The notes below the pieces were generated by a model. The model did no database searches and was not told the DNA's origin. It worked only from the letters and a program-made list of their open reading frames with translations. From an uncultured Lachnospiraceae bacterium (lineage in GTDB: Bacteria > Bacillota > Clostridia > Lachnospirales > Lachnospiraceae): 22,125 bases of DNA. Position 1 is the first letter of the stretch; each line of letters begins with the position of its first letter. Positions 14,959 to 22,125 of the stretch are shown here, piece by piece. The stretch is taken from the NCBI GenBank assembly GCA_910589635.1, contig CAJUTD010000006.1:1-22125 (forward strand), in the 5' to 3' direction. The translations under genes and the position numbers were made by a program.

Positions 14959-16203
14959 TTAAAGTTCCAAAAAAATCTTTGTCCCTTTCCCAACCTCACT
15001 CTCAATCTCCATTCTGCCATGGTGCGCCGCTGCGATCTGTTCGCATAATGCCAGCCCCAGCCCCATATTTCCACTCTTGCGGGAACGTGACTTATCTACA
15101 CGGTAAAACGCTTTACGAACTTTGCCAATCTCATCCGGTGGAATCCCGCGGCCTTCATCCCGCACCCACAGGGAACGCTCGCCAGCCCCCATGTATATAC
15201 GGCTGCCCGGTTCAGACGCCATAATACTGTTATTAATCAGATTAATGAGAAAGCTCGTCATCAAGTCCAAATCCAGCCGCATCGTGCGCCCCTGATAACC
15301 GTCTTCCACAAGCAAGGTCATACCATTCTCACGCAGCCGATGGCTGACATTTTGCCGCACGCCTTCAAACAGAGTCTCCAAGGATATTTCCTGCAATGCG
15401 ATCCGGCATTCCGGTTCATACAATTTTGTCAGCTCCATCATCTTCTCAGAAAGCCTTGACAGCCGCCCGCTTTCACGGTTGATATAATCTAACGCTTTCT
15501 CCTCCTGTTCATGGGTCAGTTTCACACTGAGAAGCGTCTCTGAGTAACCTTTCATGGCGGTCAACGGGGTTTTCAGCTCATGAGACATGCTGCCGATTAA
15601 CTGCCTCTGCGCCTCATTTGTCTCCTCAAGAGGCTTCGTAATCTTCTTAATGAGAAATACTAAAAGCAGCGCCATAACCAACGAAGCCAACATGGAAATC
15701 AGGATTTCCCGAAAGGCGAGAACAAAACTCTCCTTGTAAATATAAGTGACGTCAACCACATAAAAATATAAATAAGAATACCTCTCTCCTACATCATTCT
15801 CTTTTTTCTCTTCAGAGCAAAATATTAGCAAATAGGAACCATCAATCTTCTCCTGCTTGTACATAAGGGGCGTACCTTGTTCTATTTTGACTTTCCCCGT
15901 ATCAAATGAGAAGGGGGAGCTATTGTGCAATTCTTTGCCATCCTTATACAAAGCTGAATTCTCCGGCATATTTTTACGAAAACAATATGCCATAACATAA
16001 TCCGGTATAGAATCACCATATTCCACTTTATTCAACTCTTTCGATATGTCCGAAATACCTCTGGAAAACACACGCTCCTGCTGTCCTTTTAGAATCTCTA
16101 TCTTCTCCTGCTGACTGACTATAATAATGTAAAACGAAAAAATCTGCGCCAACACAAACAGCATGGTTGACGCAGTTATCGCAATTTTTTTAATCATATC
16201 CAT
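14959..16203 (-). CDS. Two-component sensor histidine kinase
   Basis: This 414-aa membrane kinase has a first membrane helix at about 6-29, an extracytoplasmic sensor region of about 130 residues, and a second helix at about 167-185. A short HAMP-like linker (IKKITKPLEETNEAQ) leads to a HisKA domain, SMSHELKTPLTAMKGY, with phospho-acceptor H208. The ATPase domain shows N box NLINNS (about 321-326), G1 DEGRGIP and G2 GNMGLGLALC. All catalytic motifs are intact. ATG 16203 overlaps the regulator stop codon and has GGAGG 7 nt upstream, which overlaps the regulator's last codons, so the two are translationally coupled. The signal is unknown; an envelope or cationic-peptide cue would fit an ABC cassette target but is inference. 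Confidence 0.95.
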   Translation of the reverse strand: MDMIKKIAITASTMLFVLAQIFSFYIIIVSQQEKIEILKGQQERVFSRGISDISKELNKVEYGDSIPDYVMAYCFRKNMPENSALYKDGKELHNSSPFSFDTGKVKIEQGTPLMYKQEKIDGSYLLIFCSEEKKENDVGERYSYLYFYVVDVTYIYKESFVLAFREILISMLASLVMALLLVFLIKKITKPLEETNEAQRQLIGSMSHELKTPLTAMKGYSETLLSVKLTHEQEEKALDYINRESGRLSRLSEKMMELTKLYEPECRIALQEISLETLFEGVRQNVSHRLRENGMTLLVEDGYQGRTMRLDLDLMTSFLINLINNSIMASEPGSRIYMGAGERSLWVRDEGRGIPPDEIGKVRKAFYRVDKSRSRKSGNMGLGLALCEQIAAAHHGRMEIESEVGKGTKIFLEL

Positions 16204-16865
16204 CAAGGAACCTCCATGCGGTAACCTACCCGGGGCACCGTCTTAATCACATCTCCAAATTCCAGCTTTTTCCTGAGATTTCCCACATGAACGTCGACCG
16301 TCCTGCTCTCACCCTCAAAATCCACGCCCCAGAGTATATTAAGCATCTGCTCCCTGGTAAGTACGCGGTTGCGGTATTTCCAGAAGGTGAGGAGACAATT
16401 AAACTCCATAGGCTGTAAAGCTATCTCTTTGCCGTTTTTCATCACTGTCCGCCTCTGCTCATTGATAACCACATCTTTAATGCGTATTTCCTCTTCCGAG
16501 TCCTTGCGGGCGCGGCAAAGCACCTTATCAATGCGCACCAAAAGCTCTAACATTTCAAACGGCTTCACAATGTAATCTTCCGCACCGCTCCTGAGACCCT
16601 TGACCTTACTTGGCAAATCACCCTTGGCTGTGAGGTAAATAACCGGAATGCCATGTTCTTTCAGCTCTTCTAACAAGGCAAAGCCGTCCTTCCCGGGCAG
16701 CATTATATCTAAAAGAGCTAAATCATAATTGTCATTTTCTGCCAAATGGCGGCTAAATTCAGCGCCATCAAAAAATGCGCTCGGTTCATAACCGGCAATC
16801 TCTAAGTTCAGGCAAATTAAATCATTGATTGCCGTCTCATCTTCAATTACCAATATTTTTTCCAT
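16203..16865 (-). CDS. OmpR/PhoB-family response regulator
   Basis: This 220-aa protein has a receiver domain (1-115) with acidic residues ED near residue 8-9, phospho-acceptor D53 in LALLDIMLPGKDG, the conserved T in VIYLTAKGD and K in VKPFEM. A winged-helix Trans_reg_C domain follows (about 125-219), with recognition region SRTVDVHVGNLRKKL. It is co-transcribed with the kinase. A -10 TATAAT preceded by TTACA-type direct repeats, and no -35, lies upstream, so positive autoregulation is likely. The same repeats occur before the ABC/lipoprotein cassette, making that cassette the best candidate target. GGGGAA before the ATG is a moderate ribosome site. Confidence 0.96.
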   Translation of the reverse strand: MEKILVIEDETAINDLICLNLEIAGYEPSAFFDGAEFSRHLAENDNYDLALLDIMLPGKDGFALLEELKEHGIPVIYLTAKGDLPSKVKGLRSGAEDYIVKPFEMLELLVRIDKVLCRARKDSEEEIRIKDVVINEQRRTVMKNGKEIALQPMEFNCLLTFWKYRNRVLTREQMLNILWGVDFEGESRTVDVHVGNLRKKLEFGDVIKTVPRVGYRMEVP

Positions 16866-16955
16866 AATAATTCCCCATTTTAAACAACATCTCTGCTAGT
16901 ATGAAAAATGTCTACTCATATTCTAACAGAGCGTCTGTATTTTATCCTATCAGTT

Positions 16956-17008
16956 ATTATAGCGGATAGGGCACGAGACTGGGTTAAGAGATTGTAAAGG
17001 TTTTGTAA
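16956..17008 (-). promoter_or_regulatory. Activator-type promoter of the two-component genes with pho-box-like direct repeats
   Basis: The minus strand has TTACA (17008-17004), TTACA (16997-16993) and TTAAC (16987-16983), spaced 11 and 10 bp, about one helical turn each. The -10 TATAAT lies at 16956-16961, 31 nt after the second repeat. No consensus -35 exists at the right distance. This is the layout expected for an OmpR/PhoB-type activator binding on one DNA face. Confidence 0.65.
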
Positions 17009-17029
17009 GTTATAAAAAATCCGTTAAGT

Positions 17030-19000
17030 TTAAAATATTCTGGTAAGTTTCCAGCCATACTTAGATGCAAAATAATCTACACTTATAATTTTAGCCTGGA
17101 AAATATCACCTATTTCTACAGCATCTTCGCATCTTTCAAGCCACCTCCTAGCTAACTTTGAGATATGTATTTCTCCTATATTTCTTGTATCCTGTGTTTT
17201 TATTTCTACATGAACAAAATATTCTGTTATAGAACTTACCGTACAATGAACAATATCTCCATATTTTAGATACTCTGTTGAGTCAACCGCATTTTTCTGC
17301 TTATTCAGCAACATAATATATTCTGTAGTAAATTCTTTACTCCTATGTTGATCCGCCTTATAAATTTTCGTTTCTTCCATCACTTGACGCAAGCAGGTAT
17401 ATGAACTTTCAAAATATTTGAAAGTTTCTTTTTCATCCCTTATTACTCTAAATATTCTTTCACAAATTTTCTTTTGCGGTCTTGCTTTTCCAAACAAAAT
17501 GTTTGAATCTGTAATCAGTATTTTAATACCTAGCATTAAATGAAATTTAAAGTTTCTATATGTTTTTTCAATTTTTCCTTCTTTAAACATTTTGTCAAGA
17601 AAAAAATTCAAATAGGCCGCAATATAATATGGATCAGGAACATCTGCATCCAAATACAATCTATTCTTATATGCACTTAAAAGTTCACCATAATATCTAT
17701 GCGTACTTTGAGGCTCATTCAAAAAAACTGCAACATACGATGCCGTCTGGGTAGCTAATGACACTACATTTGTTTTTCTGATATTGTCTTGCATATCATA
17801 TTGCTTTGATCTTCTTTCATAATACAGTCCAAATTCTCCGACTAATGCGTTATAATAATCTTGCAATTCTTTATGAAAATGCTTCGTAGATGTAAACGCC
17901 TCTGATTTCACCTCTGTTTGTCTGTTAGTAGTATATATTACCCGATCTGACAACCGTTCTTCCGAAACCTCTATCACCTTAATTATTATATATGTTCCAT
18001 CTTTAATCTTTTCCCTATTATCAAATAAAACATAGCTTGTCTGACATCCATTTACAATTTGGTAATCATATATCTCAATATTATCGCCTGTAACACTAAC
18101 TTTCTTAGCAACAATAGTAATACCGTTATTTAATAGTGCAAATCGTTTTTGATCCTCTGTATCATTGATAGTATCACGAATTTCGTTATTTACGGGATTA
18201 TATCCTTGAAAATCCCGAACATTATCCTCAAAGATATTCGTAAGCATTTTCCCATCGCTGTCTGTAAGTATTGTCACAAATTGTTTGCAGCTCACAATGC
18301 CCAGAAAAGACTGCTTTGCCCCATTAATATCCGGAAAAGATATTCTCCTTTCCATAGAAAATGTTCTGCTAATTTTCTTTTTCAATTCTTTATATGATGT
18401 ACTAATCTTATCTGAATCATATTTATAAAATTCTACATCACAAAAATTTTGGGAATCTATCAATGGCTTTAAATCTATATCAATCCTATTCTGTAGCCCG
18501 TTATTATCATCCCACTTCCCACAACACACGTAATATAAATCCAATTGTGGATTCGTAACCATATCAACACTCTTCTCATAAATTGTATCTTTTATGGCAA
18601 TCATTCTTTCCATTTTCTCATTTGTCTTCGGTCTTTTGGACTCTTCTTCAAAAAAAGCTTTTACGCCATAAATAAATGTCCCAATTTCATCACCGCTAAA
18701 TTTATCGCTTGTTTTTGATTGAATGAACACAAATTTCACTTCTAAATCTGAATTTTCTTTCATTGCAGATTCAAGTTCATCCATCGTCAATATGATTCTA
18801 TCATTAACAATTATAGCTACACCATCAATTCCCTTCTCCCCTTCATCTGTCATAATATCCATTGGGTCAAATCTATCCACAGAATACTTATTAACAATAC
18901 ACCTATTAACAAAATGTTCAAACGCCGTCTCTTTTTCAAAATCATCAATATTATATTCCATAATATGAGTATTTAAAAAACTTTCTATAATTTTATTCAT
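17030..19000 (-). CDS. AIPR-family anti-phage-type protein with Mrr-like N-terminus and C-terminal S1-like domain
   Basis: This 656-aa protein has three visible regions. The N-terminal ~110 residues carry GIDGVAI (D59) followed by FVFIQSK (Q94, K96), a spacing like the D-(Q/E)xK core of Mrr-like PD-(D/E)xK nucleases. The central region, with ALLNNGITIVAKKV, YQIVNGCQTSYVLF and VIYTTNRQTEVKSEAF, matches the AIPR family (Pfam PF10592, abortive infection phage resistance). The last ~78 residues resemble an S1 RNA-binding domain (GDIVHCTV, FVHVEI, GEIHISKLA, GDIFQAKIISVD, GWKLT). ATG 19000 has GGAGG 5 nt upstream. The gene is clearly more AT-rich than its neighbours and has a decayed gene upstream, suggesting acquisition by transfer. 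The defence role is known for the family only in outline and is inferred here. Confidence 0.85.
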   Translation of the reverse strand: MNKIIESFLNTHIMEYNIDDFEKETAFEHFVNRCIVNKYSVDRFDPMDIMTDEGEKGIDGVAIIVNDRIILTMDELESAMKENSDLEVKFVFIQSKTSDKFSGDEIGTFIYGVKAFFEEESKRPKTNEKMERMIAIKDTIYEKSVDMVTNPQLDLYYVCCGKWDDNNGLQNRIDIDLKPLIDSQNFCDVEFYKYDSDKISTSYKELKKKISRTFSMERRISFPDINGAKQSFLGIVSCKQFVTILTDSDGKMLTNIFEDNVRDFQGYNPVNNEIRDTINDTEDQKRFALLNNGITIVAKKVSVTGDNIEIYDYQIVNGCQTSYVLFDNREKIKDGTYIIIKVIEVSEERLSDRVIYTTNRQTEVKSEAFTSTKHFHKELQDYYNALVGEFGLYYERRSKQYDMQDNIRKTNVVSLATQTASYVAVFLNEPQSTHRYYGELLSAYKNRLYLDADVPDPYYIAAYLNFFLDKMFKEGKIEKTYRNFKFHLMLGIKILITDSNILFGKARPQKKICERIFRVIRDEKETFKYFESSYTCLRQVMEETKIYKADQHRSKEFTTEYIMLLNKQKNAVDSTEYLKYGDIVHCTVSSITEYFVHVEIKTQDTRNIGEIHISKLARRWLERCEDAVEIGDIFQAKIISVDYFASKYGWKLTRIF

Positions 19001-19310
19001 CTTTTCCTCCATAATTATCTTTAAATTCTACACAACTTTATAGTCTCTGCAATAAACATGAACGACATATTTGTTACAATTCTACAAAATTATTGTTCAT
19101 TGCTTTTTATATTTTACTAAATAATTTACCAGATTACAACTTTTTTAATAATAAGTATCGCACAAAACTTTCCTGTTATATAATAAATTTGTGCAAACAA
19201 TATAAAGAAAATTGACTATATAGGACAATTTTATTATGTATTGAAAAACTTTGATACGGATAAACCCCTAAGTTCCTTTTAACTATGCCAAGCAGGATTA
19301 TTCCACGCTA

Positions 19311-19427
19311 ATGAATGCCATTATCTTATATGACAACTGGCACACAAAAAGCTGCCGCTCTTCTATTGTCAGTGAATGCCTAAACCTTGCTTTGAATAGA
19401 AATGCCAAAAAAATATTTATATTATGA
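19311..19427 (+). other. Possible 38-aa open frame or gene fragment
   Basis: An open frame running from before ATG 19311 reads like a real helical peptide (MNAIILYDNWHTKS, then SIVSECLNLALNRNAKK) and ends at TGA 19425-19427. There is no good ribosome site. Upstream in frame a TAA limits it to about 14 more residues. It may be a remnant of a lost gene. The surrounding 19001-19595 is AT-rich and holds no other supportable gene. Confidence 0.15.
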
Positions 19428-19595
19428 ATTTTTGAATTTCTTATCTATTATTTTTTGAATACAAATCTGATTTTTTGCAAATATTTGGCTAAAAATAAAT
19501 TTGGTTTTGACTGTAACTCCAGTTGCCTGATTGCCCATAAAACAATCCCTGACAATCCAGCCAACTACAGATAATCCAATATCTTAAACTATGAG

Positions 19596-20147
19596 CTAGT
19601 TTTGTAAATATTTTGTTATCATATATGCCGTCAGCTCACATCCTATTTTTTTAGATGCTTTTTTTATTTGTTTCCCCTCGTCAGTACTATAATTTTTTAG
19701 CAAATTTTTGTTTCATTATTACTCCGAAATTGTTCGTATCCTCTTTTCATATCCATAATTGAAAAATCTGGTTATCTTTCTTCTATATCGTGTTAAAATA
19801 CAAATTTATCATTATTGCCATCATTGGTAATTTACTATTTGCAGGTAAATCATTAACTGTAAGTAAACGAACCGGAAAATCTTTTCCTTTTTCGCCGTTT
19901 GACGCTTTCATAAATGTTTATTTAAAACCTGCATTTTTACCAGATATTTAATAACAACATCTCTTTCAATATTCTTTCAATTAGCATGCCACTTCCTCAT
20001 CCTTACTCAAACCACAATTTATAGGAACAACTAAATCTACAAGTTTACTTTTAAATTTTTCAGTTTGTCTTGATTACGTCCTAACATCCAAATTTGTCCT
20101 ATGCTTTCCAAAAAGTTGCTTATGAGTCGTAGTCTTCGCAAATGTGA
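19596..20147 (-). pseudogene. Heavily decayed minus-strand gene of unknown family
   Basis: Successive stretches in different minus-strand frames read like ordinary protein but are broken by stops and shifts. They are HLRRLRLISNFLESIGQIW with GRNQDKLKNLK (stop at 20039), KLVDLVVPINCGLSKDEEVA (stop at 19983), and KASNGEKGKDFPVRLLTVND in a 42-codon stretch from ATG 19911 to a stop at 19785. Then come PDFSIMDMKRGYEQFRSNNE and STDEGKQIKKASKKIGCEL (stop at 19598). Together they suggest a soluble protein of roughly 180 residues or more that has lost function. I do not recognise the family. It lies directly upstream of the AIPR gene, same strand and AT-rich, so it could be a lost partner. Confidence 0.45.
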
Positions 20148-20195
20148 AATTGTATCATACAATATCAAATACCAAGATATATCCTTGGATAGCGA

Positions 20196-20231
20196 TGCCA
20201 CCCTAAGCTCTTAACCGATTTTAGGGTGGCA
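20196..20231. other. Strong 11-bp-stem hairpin downstream of the surface protein gene
   Basis: TGCCACCCTAA (20196-20206) pairs perfectly with TTAGGGTGGCA (20221-20231) around a 14-nt loop. It lies about 50 nt after the stop of the minus-strand surface protein. No U-run follows on either strand, so it would be an atypical terminator or an mRNA 3'-end protecting structure. The small palindrome ATTGTATCATACAAT lies nearby at 20149-20163. Confidence 0.5.
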
Positions 20232-20282
20232 ATGTTATCTTTATTCATTTCTTTCATCGTATATGTAACCGAGGAATCTTAT

Positions 20283-22125
20283 CTAACCGTAATGAACCGC
20301 TTCCTCCCACTCTTGCTCCACAGTCTTTCCTATACTGTGATAGTAGGCAAGCAGCAGGAATATCAGGACGATGGCCGCCATTCTCTGTATGCCGCCTTTC
20401 CCTTTCGCCCAGTTCACCAGCCTGGACACCAGTTCTTCCTTCTTCTCCTCTGTCATCCCATGTTCCCTGAAATACAGCAACAGGTAAGTAAACCCGGCAA
20501 TCATGGAGATTGTGGCATATATTTCCACATGCGATCCGTCCCCCGTTCTCGGTTCCGGTCCCGGCGGTGTTGCAGTTACCCCGGGAATATCTACGGTAAT
20601 TTCCCGGCTGCTTTTATTGCCGGCATTATCCTCCGCATTCACGCGCAAGCTGTGGCTCCCGGCGCCTGATATTTTGATGGTAAACTTGTAGGATTCCACA
20701 ATCCCCCTGCTGAACCTCTGCTCCGGCAGGGTTTTCTCTTCCCCTCCGGCTATTTGGTAGGACACGCTGGCAATGCCGCCTGAGATGCTGCCATCTGCAT
20801 TGTCCCTTATCTCCACATGCATCTCGCAAGCATCGCTATACTGTCCCTTTTCATCCTGTACCAGGCGGATGTCCGGGGCATTGTCCTCCACGATGGCGCC
20901 TCCTCCCTTTGCGGTCAGTATCTTCTCGGCAGACACATTCCCTGCCCAGTCAACGGCCGTCATGGCGACCGTCCCCTTAAAGTCCTCCGCTATCGTGAAC
21001 TCTGCAACGGTTACGCTACCCTTCTGGGTAACCTTGGCCCTGCCCTTCCTAACCGTATTTATCTGCCCTCCGGCATTGGCGGCACCTAGGGGCATGCCGA
21101 TGGCCCCATAGGCCTGGGCGCTGGCTGCGGCCTGTATCCAGGCTGTCTTTTTCTCTGCAGCGGCCTCTTTTCCCTTTTCATTCCCTTTCACTGCCTTTTC
21201 CGGCGTCAGCACATATTCCACCTGCCTGACACCGCTACCCTCTTCTGTGATGGGCGCTGTGATTTTTAAACGGTCTTTATGGAGAATCCAGCCCAGGATG
21301 TCTTTATGCCCTTTTCCGTAAGACGCTTTCCCCAATACCGGAGCCGTCTCATCCACCCATTTTGCATACAGCGTCACGCGCTGCGATGGCGTGTTCTGCT
21401 CCACTGTGCGGGCAAAATCCCATTGTTTCCCCCTGCTTCCTTTGCTGTCCAAATACCATCCTTTGAAATGATACCCTGCGCGTTCTGGTGCCTCCACTGT
21501 CCGTAAAAGGCCCCCGTAGCGCACGTCTTGGGAATTCGGCGCATCGCCGCTCCCTCCGTTTAGATCAAACTCCACATGGTAGACGTTCCTGTCATAGAAC
21601 AGCCTCAGCGTCAGGCTGCCGTCGGCCTTTACCACTCCGGCAGCAGACCTCTTCCCGTGTTCTTCGTTTTCTGTGAACCCGGCATATTCCCGAGCATGGG
21701 CCTGCACCGTCTCTCCGGCCTTCGCGGAAAACTCCTCTGTCCCGGATTCATCCAACAAGTAGCCGTCCCCCTCCAGCTCCTGTAGGTAATGCTCCACCCG
21801 GTAGGGCACATCGCTTTCATCCTTCCAGGACGCATAGAGTACGGTGTCCCCGGCAAACTGTTGCCGGCTTGCCGCCGCATATGTAATCCCGCTGCCGTCC
21901 GCCTCGGTGTTCCACCCCTGGAAAACGTAACCTTCGCGGACAGGCGCAGGCAATAAGTCAAACCAGGGTTTCTCGTAGGTCACGCTGCTATGCACATTGG
22001 CCCGGCACTCCGCAGCCTCCACCTTCGGGAATCCTTCTACCACTCCCGCTTCATACGTCAGGGTAATGTCCTTGCGGTAGACGCCGTAATAGTTGGTATC
22101 ATCTGTCAGGGTGACCTCCTCCCCT
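20283..22125 (-). CDS. C-terminal part of a large InlB-B-repeat (Listeria-Bacteroides repeat) surface protein
   Basis: The frame is open to the right edge, so the start is outside and at least 613 residues are seen. From the N-terminal side there are a YYGVYRKDITLTYEAG segment and a first B-repeat (EGYVFQGWNTEADG ... VLYASW). A linker beginning VPYRVEHYLQELEGDGY and a second repeat (YHVEFDLNGGSGDAPNSQ ... GYHFKGWYLDSKG ... VTLYAKW) follow. Then come Ig-like or bacterial adhesin-type beta domains with VDWAGNVSAEKI and AEDNAGNKSSREITV. The C-terminus has a Pro-rich stretch and two hydrophobic helices (EIYATISMIAGFTYLLLYF and MAAIVLIFLLLAYY) separated by a charged loop, with no LPXTG motif. It is cell-surface and likely adhesive or matrix-like. 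GC is higher than in the adjacent AT-rich region. Confidence 0.88.
   Translation of the reverse strand, partial: GEEVTLTDDTNYYGVYRKDITLTYEAGVVEGFPKVEAAECRANVHSSVTYEKPWFDLLPAPVREGYVFQGWNTEADGSGITYAAASRQQFAGDTVLYASWKDESDVPYRVEHYLQELEGDGYLLDESGTEEFSAKAGETVQAHAREYAGFTENEEHGKRSAAGVVKADGSLTLRLFYDRNVYHVEFDLNGGSGDAPNSQDVRYGGLLRTVEAPERAGYHFKGWYLDSKGSRGKQWDFARTVEQNTPSQRVTLYAKWVDETAPVLGKASYGKGHKDILGWILHKDRLKITAPITEEGSGVRQVEYVLTPEKAVKGNEKGKEAAAEKKTAWIQAAASAQAYGAIGMPLGAANAGGQINTVRKGRAKVTQKGSVTVAEFTIAEDFKGTVAMTAVDWAGNVSAEKILTAKGGGAIVEDNAPDIRLVQDEKGQYSDACEMHVEIRDNADGSISGGIASVSYQIAGGEEKTLPEQRFSRGIVESYKFTIKISGAGSHSLRVNAEDNAGNKSSREITVDIPGVTATPPGPEPRTGDGSHVEIYATISMIAGFTYLLLYFREHGMTEEKKEELVSRLVNWAKGKGGIQRMAAIVLIFLLLAYYHSIGKTVEQEWEEAVHYG

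Noticed and set aside
19001..20282. Non-coding RNA or riboswitch in the AT-rich stretch
   Set aside because: Apart from the hairpin at 20196-20231 no conserved-looking stems were found, and protein-like fragments explain part of the region.

Overview
The window looks like a chromosomal segment of a low-to-mid-GC Clostridia bacterium, most likely Lachnospiraceae. This is judged from family content, strong AGGAGG-type ribosome binding sites, consensus sigma-A promoters, a two-subunit class I fumarase, and DUF6034-, DUF4173- and InlB-B-repeat-type proteins. Almost everything reads on the minus strand. No rRNA body, CRISPR array, intact insertion sequence or prophage is visible.

Left end (1-1670): an rRNA-type promoter points out of the window at the left edge. 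Next to it are a tRNA-Ser(GCU) gene with its own consensus promoter, and the only clear plus-strand gene, an unrecognised 283-aa acidic coiled-coil protein with a methionine-rich helix. A 124-bp nested inverted-repeat element lies between this gene and the convergent fumarase genes.

Metabolic and signalling block (1669-6890): class I fumarate hydratase alpha and beta subunits; a membrane GGDEF diguanylate cyclase behind a perfect-consensus promoter; and a DUF2975 membrane protein / YozG-like XRE regulator / DUF4173 membrane protein operon. That operon has an 18-bp-arm palindrome abutting the -35 box. The DUF4173 gene is interrupted by one in-frame TGA, with the reading frame and the family homology continuing on both sides.

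Transport and signalling block (6948-17010): a six-gene cassette (DUF6034-like lipoprotein, two ABC-2-like permeases, an ATPase, a two-anchor COG1361/CARDB-like surface protein, and a single-anchor protein resembling the extracytoplasmic part of MacB/FtsX permeases). Beside it are a secreted two-Big2-domain protein and an OmpR-type two-component system. Direct repeats upstream of the response regulator gene and of the lipoprotein gene match at 14 of 17 positions and lie exactly 31 nt from a good -10 box in both cases. The two-component system therefore probably controls both itself and the cassette.

Right part (17030-22125): an AT-rich AIPR-family defence-type protein with a predicted N-terminal Mrr-like nuclease motif and a C-terminal S1-like domain. 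A 1.3-kb AT-rich stretch follows, holding what appears to be a heavily decayed minus-strand gene. The window ends in the 3' part of a large InlB-B-repeat surface protein whose start lies beyond the right edge.
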